Of a stretch of 53,489 nucleotides of DNA, positions 26,484 to 37,075 are shown in pieces (within the stretch, counting starts at the first letter, position 1; each line of letters begins with the position of its first letter). The position numbers and the translations under genes were made by a program. The stretch covers positions 1 to 53,489 of the forward strand of contig JAUXIO010000003.1 in NCBI GenBank assembly GCA_030620975.1, written 5' to 3'. The notes under the pieces were generated by a model, which was not told the origin of the DNA, did no database searches, and saw only the letters and a list, made by a program, of their open reading frames with translations. This DNA is from Dehalococcoidia bacterium. Its GTDB lineage: Bacteria > Chloroflexota > Dehalococcoidia > GIF9 > JAUXIO01.

Positions 26484-28673
26484 TTATGATTTAGAGCCAA
26501 AACAAGCTTTATCTTCACCCCGCCTTGACGCGCTTATAACACCTTGAACAGCATAGAGCTTGGATAATAGCTGAGTTAACTGAGCCACTCCCTTGATCTC
26601 CAAAGTAACAAATACAGACATAGTGTAGTCATCATGCTCTGTAGTACTGATACTATCTATGTTTATTTTTTCCCCAGCAATAACGGCGCTAATATCTCTG
26701 ATTAAGCCCACCCTGTCCCAGGCATCAACTTGGATATCAACTGGGTACACTTGTTTGAAATGTCCCCAGCTCACCTCAATTAACCGTTCCTTTTCCGCTT
26801 TACCAACGATATTGGGACAGTCCTTACGATGTACGGTGATGCCATGGCTTCGAGTAATATAACCAATAATCTCATCATCGGGCAACGGGTGACAGCAGCT
26901 AGCTAGTTGAGTAAGTAAATTACCCACCCCAAGCACCTCAACTCCCAAAACAGCAGTCTTTCTTGATGGTGTAATTTCTGCCGGTGCTTGAAGTTGCTCT
27001 GAATCGGCAGCTAGTTTTAGTACCACCTGACGTGGGGTGATGCCACCACAGCCAAGGCTGGCGAAAAAGTCATCCAGGCTCTCATAGTTAAATGGACGCA
27101 TTGCCTCCTCAGGATTAGCCAAACCAATGCCCAGCCGCTTAAGTTCCTTTTCAAGAAGCTGCTTGCCGCGCTCTATATTTACAGCTCGCTCTTGCTTTCT
27201 AAACCACTGCCGAATCTTCTCCCTAGCGTGAGAAGTCTTAATACAACCAAGGTCAGGATTGAGCCAATCAAGGCTGGGGGCTCTAGCTCCCTTACTAGCT
27301 TTAATCTCTACTATGTCACCATTTTTAAGCTCATAACTTAACGGCACCAACCGACCATTCACTTTGGCCCCAATGCAGCGATAGCCCAGCTCGGTATGAA
27401 TTCGGAAGGCGAAATCCAGCGGAGTAGCACCTTTAGGCAAACCCTTAATTTCACCTTTAGGTGTATAAACAAAGACTTGGTCAATAAAGATATCAGTTTT
27501 AACTGACTCGAGAAACTGCTCGCTACTTAATTGCGCCTGCCATTGAATAAGCTGGCGTAGCCAAGCAATCTTGTCCGCAAAATATTTGTCATCCGCTCGC
27601 CCCTCCTTATAACGCCAGTGAGCGGCCACCCCGTACTCAGCAACTCGGTGCATATCGTAAGTTCGAATTTGTACCTCCAGAGGTGCTACCCCGCGGCACA
27701 TTACAGTAGTATGCAAAGATCGATAGCCATTGTCCTTAGAGTTGGCAATAAAATCGTTAAACTCTTCAGGGAAAGGATGCCATAAGCCATGGATAGTGCC
27801 CAAGGCATTGTAGCAATCTGAAACTGTATTCACTAAAACGCGAAGAGCAAACAGGTCGTGAATATCATTAAAATCCTTACCTTGGACAGTATACTTCTCC
27901 ATCTTCCCATAGATGCTGTAAATGTGTTTTGGCCTACCTGAAACCTCTGCCCTTATACCAGCTTTATCTAGCTCTTGCTTTATGATATTAATAGCTTCGG
28001 TTATGAAACTCTCCCGCTGCGTCCGACGAGTAGCTACCAAGTGAGCGACCCGATGATACTGCCGCGGCTCCAAATAGCGGAAGGCCAAATCTTCTAACTG
28101 CCACTTCGCCTTCCACATGCCTAAACGGTGCGCCAGAGGAGCATATATTTCTAGAGTCTCCTTGGCGATGGCTCGCCGCTTTCTCGGCGATAAAGCGCCC
28201 AAAGTACGCATATTATGTAGTCTATCCGCCAGCTTAATAAAGACCACCCTTATATCCTCCGCCATAGCTATGAGCATTCTTCGAAGGTTCTCAGCCTGAG
28301 GTTCCCAACTAGCCAAGCGCTCTTTAGTGGCCTTTGCCTCGCCTTCACTCTGCCATGAGACCTTACCCAGCTTAGTAACTCCAGCAACCAACTTAGCTAC
28401 TTCAGACCCCAAACCAGCTTCAATCTCATCTAAGGATATGTCGCAATCTTCAGGGACATCGTGGAGCAAAGCAGCGGCTAAAGTGCTGGCGTCAAGCTGA
28501 AGGTCAACTAACATCATGGCTGTTTGTAATGGGTGCTCCAAATAAGGTTCGCCCGATTTCCGTACCTGTCCCTCGTGCGCCCTCAAAGCAAACTCATAAG
28601 CCGCCTCTACCAAGGCTAGCTTATCTGCGGGCAAATACTCTTTAGCTTTTTGCAAAAGTGAAGTAACATCCAC
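26484..28673 (-). CDS. relA: RelA/SpoT-type (p)ppGpp synthetase/hydrolase
   Basis: Long RSH protein of the stringent response. HD hydrolase domain with HPLQTAMML and ALLHDVPED, synthetase domain with SGRPKHIYSIYGKM and DNGYRSLHT, a TGS domain (VYTPKGEIKGLPKGATPLDFAFRIHTELG), and a C-terminal ACT domain. The track's 802-residue version has 73 extra N-terminal codons that overlap hisS and do not resemble the family; I set the start at the GTG at 28673 (VDVTSLLQKAK), giving 729 residues. The hydrolase motif is intact, so it is probably bifunctional. Confidence 0.93.
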   Translation of the reverse strand: MDVTSLLQKAKEYLPADKLALVEAAYEFALRAHEGQVRKSGEPYLEHPLQTAMMLVDLQLDASTLAAALLHDVPEDCDISLDEIEAGLGSEVAKLVAGVTKLGKVSWQSEGEAKATKERLASWEPQAENLRRMLIAMAEDIRVVFIKLADRLHNMRTLGALSPRKRRAIAKETLEIYAPLAHRLGMWKAKWQLEDLAFRYLEPRQYHRVAHLVATRRTQRESFITEAINIIKQELDKAGIRAEVSGRPKHIYSIYGKMEKYTVQGKDFNDIHDLFALRVLVNTVSDCYNALGTIHGLWHPFPEEFNDFIANSKDNGYRSLHTTVMCRGVAPLEVQIRTYDMHRVAEYGVAAHWRYKEGRADDKYFADKIAWLRQLIQWQAQLSSEQFLESVKTDIFIDQVFVYTPKGEIKGLPKGATPLDFAFRIHTELGYRCIGAKVNGRLVPLSYELKNGDIVEIKASKGARAPSLDWLNPDLGCIKTSHAREKIRQWFRKQERAVNIERGKQLLEKELKRLGIGLANPEEAMRPFNYESLDDFFASLGCGGITPRQVVLKLAADSEQLQAPAEITPSRKTAVLGVEVLGVGNLLTQLASCCHPLPDDEIIGYITRSHGITVHRKDCPNIVGKAEKERLIEVSWGHFKQVYPVDIQVDAWDRVGLIRDISAVIAGEKINIDSISTTEHDDYTMSVFVTLEIKGVAQLTQLLSKLYAVQGVISASRRGEDKACFGSKS

Positions 28674-28683
28674 CAGTGAACCT

Positions 28684-28713
28684 ATGATAACCCAACTGGG
28701 AAGGCTGATGCAA
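28684..28713 (-). promoter_or_regulatory. relA promoter
   Basis: Minus strand: TTGCAT (28713-28708), 18-nt spacer, TATCAT (28689-28684). Only 10 nt separate the -10 box from the proposed GTG start, so the message would have almost no leader. It lies back to back with the hisS promoter, with 5 nt between the two -35 boxes. Confidence 0.45.
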
Positions 28714-28718
28714 ACAAC

Positions 28719-28748
28719 TTTACAAAATCTCCCCGCATACTGTATCCT
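28719..28748 (+). promoter_or_regulatory. hisS promoter
   Basis: TTTACA (28719-28724), 18-nt spacer, TATCCT (28743-28748). The GTG at 28754 is 5 nt downstream and an in-frame ATG at 28760 is 11 nt downstream, so translation is probably leaderless or nearly so; no spaced Shine-Dalgarno sequence is present. Confidence 0.45.
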
Positions 28749-28753
28749 AGCTG

Positions 28754-30019
28754 GTGGAGATGCCTCTATATAAATTGCCCCGGGGTACATTAGATATCTT
28801 ACCCGCAGAGCAAGTCTACTGGGAATATGTAAAGCACAAGGCAATTGCCTTGTGCCAACTTTACGGATACCAGCGTCTTGATACCCCGGCATTCGAAGAT
28901 TTTAACCTTTTTGCTCGCAGCATGGGGGAGGGAACAGACATTGTTGATAAGGAAATGTACACTCTTGAAGATAAGAGTGGTAAAAAGATGAGTTTAAGAC
29001 CCGAGGGAACGGCGCCAATTTGCCGGGCATATCTAGAGCACGGGTTATATAACTTGCCTCAGCCGGTAAGGCTCTACTATTTTGCTACCGTCTTTAGATA
29101 TGAGCGCCCTCAAGCTGGACGCTACCGACAACACTATCAATTTGGCTTTGAGGCAATTGGTGACGCCGACCCTGCCCTTGATGCTGAAATCATTAGTATG
29201 ACATGGCATTTCTGCCTTTCTTTAGGCCTTAAAGGGCTTTGCCTCCAGCTTAACAGCATCGGATGTAAGGTCTGCCGACCTCACTATCTGGAGAATTTAA
29301 AGCGCCATTACTCTGCTTGTCTGACTCAGCTCTGCCCCGACTGCAAAGCCAGATTAATCAGAAATCCCCTGCGCTTACTTGACTGCAAAAAGAAATCCTG
29401 CCAGGAAGCCATTGAGACGGCACCAAAAAGCATTAACTACCTCTGTCAGGAATGTAAGGCACATTTCGAAAGCATTCAGAGATATTTGGAGCTTCTGGGA
29501 ATTCCCTTCAAGGTAAGTCACAGGCTGGTCAGGGGCTTAGATTATTACACTAGAACCGTCTTTGAGATTCAATCCCCGGGGGAGGGAATACAAAATGCTC
29601 TGGGTGGTGGCGGACGCTACGATGAGCTCATTGAGGAGCTGGGAGGGAAATCTACCGCAGCGGTTGGTTTTGCCGCCGGTATGGAACGAATTATTCTTAA
29701 CCTGAAAAGGCAAAATGTGTCCATTCCAGCTCTACCCAGACCCAGTATTTTTATTGCTTATTTGGGAGATGAAGCCAAGGCTGAAGCGATAAAGCTTGCC
29801 TTCAAGCTTCGCCAGGCTGGAATTGCCGCAATAACAGCTATGGGCGGCAGAAGCTTAAAGGCACAATTAAGACAAGCTAACACCTTCGGCACCAGCTACA
29901 GCGTGATTATTGGTGAAGATGAAGTGAAAAGCCAGACCGTAGCATTGAGGAATATGACAACTAAAGAACAGAAGACCATCCCCTCAACAAAGCTTGAAGA
30001 ACTATTCAGAAGAGATTAA
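28754..30019 (+). CDS. hisS: Histidyl-tRNA synthetase
   Basis: Class II aminoacyl-tRNA synthetase. PRGTLDILPAEQVYWEYV at the start, motif 2 YYFATVFRYERPQAGRYRQHYQFGFE, histidine-binding LVRGLDYYTRTVFE, motif 3 AAVGFAAGMERI, and the anticodon-binding C-terminal domain. 421 residues. The track start is GTG at 28754; the ATG at 28760 is equally possible and may be the real one given the position of the promoter. Confidence 0.95.
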   Translation: MEMPLYKLPRGTLDILPAEQVYWEYVKHKAIALCQLYGYQRLDTPAFEDFNLFARSMGEGTDIVDKEMYTLEDKSGKKMSLRPEGTAPICRAYLEHGLYNLPQPVRLYYFATVFRYERPQAGRYRQHYQFGFEAIGDADPALDAEIISMTWHFCLSLGLKGLCLQLNSIGCKVCRPHYLENLKRHYSACLTQLCPDCKARLIRNPLRLLDCKKKSCQEAIETAPKSINYLCQECKAHFESIQRYLELLGIPFKVSHRLVRGLDYYTRTVFEIQSPGEGIQNALGGGGRYDELIEELGGKSTAAVGFAAGMERIILNLKRQNVSIPALPRPSIFIAYLGDEAKAEAIKLAFKLRQAGIAAITAMGGRSLKAQLRQANTFGTSYSVIIGEDEVKSQTVALRNMTTKEQKTIPSTKLEELFRRD

Positions 30020-30023
30020 ATTC

Positions 30024-30052
30024 TTTCCTTTCCGCGCAGAATATGATATAAT
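30024..30052 (+). promoter_or_regulatory. gyrB promoter candidate
   Basis: TTTCCT (30024-30029), 17-nt spacer, perfect TATAAT (30047-30052). It leaves a leader of about 110 nt before gyrB, in which I saw no clear hairpin or regulator site. The -35 box is weak. Confidence 0.4.
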
Positions 30053-30158
30053 TATTTAATGTTAGCTTCTTCCTGTAAATTACTCCGTTTGCCTTTTACT
30101 TAATCTACCCCTTTTGAACTTCACTCTCAGCAGTACCCCAGTTAACTAATGAAAATAA

Positions 30159-32090
<1,932 letters not shown>

Positions 32091-32098
32091 GCTAGCCT

Positions 32099-32701
32099 CT
32101 AATTGCAGTATAACCCCTCCTCCATTATATATCTTTCCACATTGTCGGGCACCAAGTAGCGAATGGACAGCCCCTCAATAACGTGCCTTCGAATCTCTGA
32201 AGAACGTATGTCAATTAGTGGCGTATCAAGTAAAATGGTGCTTTTAGTTATGCCGGGGATAGTTGCTTCTAAAGATTCCAGATTGGGCTGGACGCAGCCC
32301 AATCTGGGAATAGCTACTAATTGGCACATTTCAATCAATCTATGCGGTTCTTTCCACGAAGGAAGCTCAGCAAGGCTATCGTAGCCGAGAATAAAGAAGA
32401 GCTTGGTTCCATTGCCTAGCTGCTGCCGTAGAATAGATACCGTGTCCACTGAGTAAGAGAAACCAGCACGCTCTATTTCAACATTAGAAAGCTTAAAATG
32501 TGGATTGTCAGTAATAGCTAAGCGCACCATCTCTACACGGTGATTTGCTGGAGTAATAGGCTTGTTTACCTTAAGCCAAGGTTGCCCCGCAGGTATAAAT
32601 AAGATCTCATTAAGTCTCAGCTTCAACCTAGCTTCTTGAGCTATGATAAGATGCCCTAGGTGAATGGGGTCGAAGGTGCCGCCGAGGATGCCTACATTCA
32701 T
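32099..32701 (-). CDS. nadD: Nicotinate-nucleotide adenylyltransferase
   Basis: Makes nicotinate adenine dinucleotide in NAD synthesis. The nucleotidyltransferase signature GGTFDPIHLGHL is at the N-terminus (the xHxGH active site), and the C-terminal DIRSSEIR motif is present. I use the ATG at 32701 (MNVGILGG) instead of the GTG two codons earlier. About 200 residues. Left neighbour gyrB is convergent; to the right is the AT-rich gap before dnaA. Confidence 0.93.
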   Translation of the reverse strand: MNVGILGGTFDPIHLGHLIIAQEARLKLRLNEILFIPAGQPWLKVNKPITPANHRVEMVRLAITDNPHFKLSNVEIERAGFSYSVDTVSILRQQLGNGTKLFFILGYDSLAELPSWKEPHRLIEMCQLVAIPRLGCVQPNLESLEATIPGITKSTILLDTPLIDIRSSEIRRHVIEGLSIRYLVPDNVERYIMEEGLYCN

Positions 32702-32874
32702 TTCCACTCGTTATTATGCATTACTTATATATTCTATTTAATTAATCTAATATGTATATTATAACTAAAAGTAATACTAATGTGGTGGATTTAATAAAGC
32801 AACTCAATTAAAGTAAACGTGGAAAGGGTGGTAATACCTCGTATGGTCGCTGATTGAGGAAGTGGAGAGATTGT
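32702..32874. other. Candidate replication origin (AT-rich gap between nadD and dnaA)
   Basis: Gene-free gap next to dnaA. Bases 32711-32770 are only about 12% G+C by hand count, which suits a DNA unwinding element. Strand composition changes sign around here: a gyrB line (31681-31740) has C 24, G 9 and a mazG line (36781-36840) has G 23, C 6. I found no perfect TTATCCACA DnaA box; TTGTTCACA at 32871-32879 differs at two positions. The assignment therefore rests on context, AT content and skew. Confidence 0.45.
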
Positions 32875-34263
32875 TCACAGTTTTTGGGATCTTTTCCCAG
32901 ATTTCATTTTATTGTGTGAGGGTTCTGCGGTATGAAGTTGTTGTTGAATCTTTGACACTTGCTCTTGAAGGTGGGCATCGGTATTGATTTGCTTAGCTAT
33001 CTTTTCGTAGCTGTGCAGTACAGTTGAATGGTCTCTACTGCCCAGTTGTTTGCCAATCTGGCTTAAAGTATATTGACTTTCCTCGCGCATAAGGTATATG
33101 GCGATCTGGCGAGCATGAGTGGTTCTTCTATCCCTTTTTCTCCCGCTTATTTCCCCTGTGGGAATGCCAAAGTAGTTAGCTACTGTCTGCATAATAAAAT
33201 CGGGGCTGGTTGTTTTTTTGTAGTCATCTGGAACAAGTACCTCTGCCAGAACTTTGGCAGCCATTTCATGGTCTAGGCTAGCCCCGGTTAATTTGGCATA
33301 AGCAACTAACTGCGTTAAACCACCCTCAAGTTCGCGGACGTTGCGCTTGAGTTCCCTGGCTAACAATCGTAATACCTCGTCGGGGATCTTTAGCTTGTGC
33401 TGCTTGGCTTTGGCCTGCAAGATGGCAAGGCGCGTCTCCAGGTCGGGAGGTTCAATATTGACAATGAGCCCCGACTGAAAACGTGAGCGCAGTCTATCAC
33501 CAAGTGACAATATGACCTGGGGGGGGCGGTCACTAGTCATCACAATTTGGCGGCTGGCATTGTATAAAGCATTAAAAGTGTGAAACACGCATTCCTGAGT
33601 CTGCTCTTTACCGTCAATGAAGTGAATGTCATCGAGCAATAACAACTGAGCGTCCCTAAACCTGTTTCGGAACTCCTCGGTTTTGCTTTCCCTGATGGCG
33701 AGTATGAACTCATTAGTAAATTGCTCAGCACTAATGCAGATGACTTGAAATCCATTGGCTATAGCGGCGTGTCCGATGGCGTGTAATAAATGCGTTTTCC
33801 CCACGCCGGTGCCGCCGTAAATGAAGAGGGGATTGTAGATATGTCCTGGTGTTTCAGCTACGCCTTTAGCTGCGGCATGAATTAGGCGGTTGCTACGCCC
33901 TACAACGAAGTTATCAAAGGTGTACCTTGGATTGAGCCTCGTTTTCTTAATTTTGGAACTTATGCCACCATCAGTTTGCCAATTGCAAACCAAGCCGCCT
34001 GACTCATTCTGTTCAGGGCCGTGCACAACAAATTGGATATCAACATCGCCACCAATAATGCCAGCTAGTGTTTTTGCCACCAGGGAGCGAAGGCGAGCGT
34101 TTAGCCACTCAGCAACAAAAATATTGGGGGCGCTGATTACGAAGGTGCCATTTTGGTAACTTATCCCTGTGGTTTCCTTAAGCCAAGTGTTATAATTTGG
34201 CTTACTAATTTTGATTTGGAGCTCTCCCAGTGCTGCTTCCCATATTTCATTAGCTGACCTCAA
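32875..34263 (-). CDS. dnaA: Chromosomal replication initiator DnaA
   Basis: AAA+ initiator. Domain I is at the start (EIWEAALGELQIKISKPNYNTWL), the Walker A is GGTGVGKTHLLHAIG, Walker B is LLLLDDIHF, and the DNA-binding domain has the signature GSRDHSTVLHSYEKI. I set the start at the TTG at 34263, with GGAGG 9 nt upstream, because the track's TTG at 34281 overlaps that ribosome site; this gives 462 residues. A low-complexity basic tail (KMKSGKRSQKL) ends the protein. Confidence 0.96.
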   Translation of the reverse strand: MRSANEIWEAALGELQIKISKPNYNTWLKETTGISYQNGTFVISAPNIFVAEWLNARLRSLVAKTLAGIIGGDVDIQFVVHGPEQNESGGLVCNWQTDGGISSKIKKTRLNPRYTFDNFVVGRSNRLIHAAAKGVAETPGHIYNPLFIYGGTGVGKTHLLHAIGHAAIANGFQVICISAEQFTNEFILAIRESKTEEFRNRFRDAQLLLLDDIHFIDGKEQTQECVFHTFNALYNASRQIVMTSDRPPQVILSLGDRLRSRFQSGLIVNIEPPDLETRLAILQAKAKQHKLKIPDEVLRLLARELKRNVRELEGGLTQLVAYAKLTGASLDHEMAAKVLAEVLVPDDYKKTTSPDFIMQTVANYFGIPTGEISGRKRDRRTTHARQIAIYLMREESQYTLSQIGKQLGSRDHSTVLHSYEKIAKQINTDAHLQEQVSKIQQQLHTAEPSHNKMKSGKRSQKL

Positions 34264-34450
34264 TTCGGGCTTCCTCCACAAGATTAATTATCGCTAGCAC
34301 TAGGCGTAAAGAATAATTGAACAGGTGCATGTTACCTGAGGAAAAACTGGGGAAAACGAGAGGGTACAACTGATTAAGCTAACTCTAAGCCCGCGCTTTT
34401 TCAAGGGGGTTTTTGACATAACAAAAAAATTATTCAAAAATACCTCTGAC
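34264..34450. other. Divergent dnaA/fmt intergenic region
   Basis: 187-nt gap with no gene. It holds the dnaA ribosome site (GGAGG, minus strand) and, for fmt on the plus strand, a perfect TTGACA at 34413-34418 without a good -10 box at standard spacing. A-rich sequence follows the TTGACA. I saw no DnaA box or clear inverted repeat. Confidence 0.4.
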
Positions 34451-35395
34451 ATGGCGACACCGGTTATTTTTATGGGCACCCCAGAATTTGCTGTACCCAT
34501 CATGGAGTTTTTACTTCGGGCTCAGTATCAGATAGTTGCCGTATATACTCAGCCTGACAGGCGGGTTGGCAGAGGGCAACAAATTGCCTTCTGTGCGGGG
34601 AAAAGGCTAGCTCTAGCTCGCGGGTTGCCGGTAATCCAGCCAGAGAATATGAGACAGCCGAAAATACTGGAGCAATTGGCAGGTTTTGACCCTAAGTTGA
34701 TTGTAGTCGCCGCCTTTGGACATATTTTAACCCCTGAGATATTAACCCTGCCAAAGTTTGGTTGCCTTAATGTTCACCCCTCTTTGCTGCCTCGACATCG
34801 GGGCCCCTCACCCGTAGCTGCTGCTATTCTCCACGGCGATGAAGTAACCGGTGTCACTATCATGCTAATGGATACCGGCTTGGATACCGGTCCGATTCTA
34901 GCTCAACGGGAAGTGCCTATCTCCGTTGAGGATACTACCGGGTCGCTTACTGTTAAGCTGGCTCGGGTTGGTGCTGATTTATTAATGGAGACCTTGCCGC
35001 CGTGGCTTCAAGGTAAGATTAAGCCACAACACCAAGAGGAGAGCCAGGCCACCTACTCTAAAATTATAAATAAGCAAGATGGGGAAATAGACTGGCATCT
35101 CTCGGCATCGGAACTCTGGTGCCGAATACGAGCTTTTAACCCTTGGCCAGGGTGTTATACTTGGTGGCAGGGTAAGCGACTTAAGATCACAAAAGCCATG
35201 CCTTTAACTGGCTCAGGCGATGGCGAGGAGGGTAGAGTAATAACCTTGCCCTCACCGAGTCCGCTGACTGTTGGAGCTAATACTGGAGGTGGGGTTCTTG
35301 GCCTTCAGCGGCTTCAGTTGGAAGGTAAACGAGAAATGTCGGTAGATGAGTTTGTGCGAGGGCATACGGGCTTTATCGGCGGTTTGCTGACTTGA
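34451..35395 (+). CDS. fmt: Methionyl-tRNA formyltransferase
   Basis: Formylates initiator Met-tRNA using 10-formyltetrahydrofolate. The GARF fold is clear: MGTPEFAVPIME at the start, NVHPSLLPRHRGPSPVAAAILHGD with the catalytic N, H and HxG region, and MDTGLDTGPIL. The C-terminal OB-like domain (RAFNPWPGCYTWWQGKRLKI) is present. 314 residues. No ribosome site is obvious before the ATG. Confidence 0.95.
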   Translation: MATPVIFMGTPEFAVPIMEFLLRAQYQIVAVYTQPDRRVGRGQQIAFCAGKRLALARGLPVIQPENMRQPKILEQLAGFDPKLIVVAAFGHILTPEILTLPKFGCLNVHPSLLPRHRGPSPVAAAILHGDEVTGVTIMLMDTGLDTGPILAQREVPISVEDTTGSLTVKLARVGADLLMETLPPWLQGKIKPQHQEESQATYSKIINKQDGEIDWHLSASELWCRIRAFNPWPGCYTWWQGKRLKITKAMPLTGSGDGEEGRVITLPSPSPLTVGANTGGGVLGLQRLQLEGKREMSVDEFVRGHTGFIGGLLT

Positions 35396-35409
35396 ATTTG
35401 CATCTCGTT

Positions 35410-35438
35410 TTGCTTAAAATTGTGCAACATAGTATCTA
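35410..35438 (+). promoter_or_regulatory. Promoter candidate for the zinc peptidase gene
   Basis: TTGCTT (35410-35415), 17-nt spacer, TATCTA (35433-35438), leaving a leader of about 60 nt that ends in a GGGGGAG ribosome site. Both boxes are moderate matches. Confidence 0.35.
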
Positions 35439-35503
35439 GCTGGTCCCGCTCTAAAATAAAAAGATATTCGCAACACGAGGGGTAGGCTTAGGGGGAGTAG
35501 AGG

Positions 35504-36211
35504 ATGTTTATATTTGACCCAATGTGGTTCTTGTTCATGATACCGCCGTTCATATTCATGATGTATGCCCAGTCTAGAGTAAATTCTGCTTTCAAGAAGT
35601 ACTCTAAGGTGGCTAACATGCGGAGAATAACTGGAGCACAGGCGGCGGAAACCTTACTTCGCAGTAATGGTTTGAGCCACGTTAAAGTTGAGGGGATAAG
35701 AGGGCGTTTGGGTGACCATTATGATCCCAGACATAAGGTGCTGCGACTTTCCCCTGATGTTTATTCTAAGCCCTCGGTAGCTGCTCTGGGCATTGTTGCC
35801 CATGAAGTTGGACATGCGGTGCAAGACAAGGTTGGTTATTCCTTTATGAGGCTGCGAAGCTCCTTGGTACCGGCGGCTAACCTGGGTAGTCAGCTAGGTT
35901 TTATCTCTGTGATTCTGGGCGTTATCCTTGCTTGGTTGGGGATGGAGTTTGGCTTAACCGTTGCCTGGGCGGGCATTTTTCTCTTCGCGCTCGTGGTGCT
36001 GTTTTCTTTAGTTACCCTCCCCGTGGAATTTGATGCCAGTAATCGGGCGCGGCAGATGCTGCGTAATACCGGCTTGGTTTCTGTTCAAGAGTATAATGCT
36101 GCCAGCGCCGTTCTATCAGCTGCTGCCCTAACTTATGTAGCCTCTTTCCTCCAAGTAGTGGCGCAACTTTTCTACTTCATATTGCTCGTCTCCGGTATGG
36201 GACGGCGGTAA
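35504..36211 (+). CDS. Membrane zinc metallopeptidase (Zn_peptidase_2/YugP type)
   Basis: A 235-residue membrane protein with an N-terminal transmembrane segment, the zinc motif HEVGHA in VAAHEVGHAVQDK-like context (IVAHEVGHAVQD), and two to three more membrane segments in the C-terminal half. LPVEFDASNRARQML is a conserved segment of the family. Substrate unknown. It is the second membrane HExxH protein in the window, but the surrounding sequence does not resemble that of the enolase fusion. Confidence 0.88.
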   Translation: MFIFDPMWFLFMIPPFIFMMYAQSRVNSAFKKYSKVANMRRITGAQAAETLLRSNGLSHVKVEGIRGRLGDHYDPRHKVLRLSPDVYSKPSVAALGIVAHEVGHAVQDKVGYSFMRLRSSLVPAANLGSQLGFISVILGVILAWLGMEFGLTVAWAGIFLFALVVLFSLVTLPVEFDASNRARQMLRNTGLVSVQEYNAASAVLSAAALTYVASFLQVVAQLFYFILLVSGMGRR

Positions 36212-36236
36212 CTTCATTAGTTTACTTTAATAGTAG

Positions 36237-36263
36237 TTGTTATTCCCCTGCGCGCTGTATAAT
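36237..36263 (+). promoter_or_regulatory. Promoter candidate for mazG
   Basis: Perfect TATAAT at 36258-36263, with TTGTTA at 36237-36242 at a short 15-nt spacing. The TTG start of mazG is 30 nt further, behind GAGG. Confidence 0.3.
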
Positions 36264-36293
36264 TTGAATATATTGCTGTGAGGTTTTGATAAT

Positions 36294-37073
36294 TTGCCCT
36301 TCTTTAAAAATCCGGGTAGCTTTGGCACGCTGAAGAACATCATCGCTAGGTTGCGTAGCCCCCGAGGCTGTCCTTGGGACAGGCGGCAAACTCATGCCTC
36401 GCTTAGAGCCGGCTTGCTTGAGGAGTGCTACGAGGTTTTGCAAGCTTTGGACCAGGAGAACTCAGAAAAGCTTTGCGAGGAGCTTGGCGACCTGTTAATG
36501 CAGATCGTGCTTCACGCCCAAATAGCTAGTGAAGCTGGTAAATTCAATGTTGCAGATGTGCTCAGGGGCATCAATACTAAATTAATTCACCGCCATCCCC
36601 ATGTCTTTGGCGAGCTTAAATTAAGAAATGCCCAGGAGGTAGTGCTCAACTGGGAGTCCTTGAAGAGAGAGGAGCGGCGAGAAGGGGAATCTCTCTTGGC
36701 TGGCGTTCCTGGGGAGATGCCAGCTTTGGCTTACAGCCAGGCTGTTCAGCGGCGGGTAGCAACAGCTGGCTTTGATTGGGAAGAAGTTGATGGAGTTATA
36801 GACAAGCTGGTCGAGGAAGTAGCGGAGTTTAAGCAGGCGGATGACGAGGAAGAGAAGGCAAGGGAGTTTGGAGATTTACTTTTTACTCTGGCCAATATTG
36901 CCCGCAAACTGGGTATAGACTTGGAGGCGGCCCTTCGCTCTGCCAACCAGCGCTTTTATCGGCGCTTTGTGTATATGGAAGGGATATGCCGCCAGCAAGG
37001 CATTAATTTTGATAACCTCTCTTTTGCTCAACAGAATGCCTTGTGGGAAGAAGCTAAGCAAAAGGTAAAATAG
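36294..37073 (+). CDS. mazG: Nucleoside triphosphate pyrophosphohydrolase MazG
   Basis: Hydrolyses (d)NTPs to monophosphates. Two MazG domains: the first has GCPWDRRQTHASLRAGLLEECYEV and LCEELGDLLMQIVLHAQIA (EExxE...ExxD metal site), and the second has EEVAEFKQADDEEEKAREFGDLLFTLANIARKL. 259 residues. TTG start. It ends 2 nt before the nucleotidyltransferase gene, so the two form an operon. Confidence 0.92.
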   Translation: MPFFKNPGSFGTLKNIIARLRSPRGCPWDRRQTHASLRAGLLEECYEVLQALDQENSEKLCEELGDLLMQIVLHAQIASEAGKFNVADVLRGINTKLIHRHPHVFGELKLRNAQEVVLNWESLKREERREGESLLAGVPGEMPALAYSQAVQRRVATAGFDWEEVDGVIDKLVEEVAEFKQADDEEEKAREFGDLLFTLANIARKLGIDLEAALRSANQRFYRRFVYMEGICRQQGINFDNLSFAQQNALWEEAKQKVK

Positions 37074-37075
37074 CA

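Noticed and set aside
28674-28892. The 73 extra N-terminal codons of RelA in the ORF track
   Set aside because: They overlap hisS on the other strand, do not resemble RSH proteins, and cross two plausible promoters; the GTG at 28673 fits the family.
32871-32879. TTGTTCACA as a DnaA box
   Set aside because: It differs from TTATCCACA at two positions and stands alone, overlapping the dnaA stop codon.
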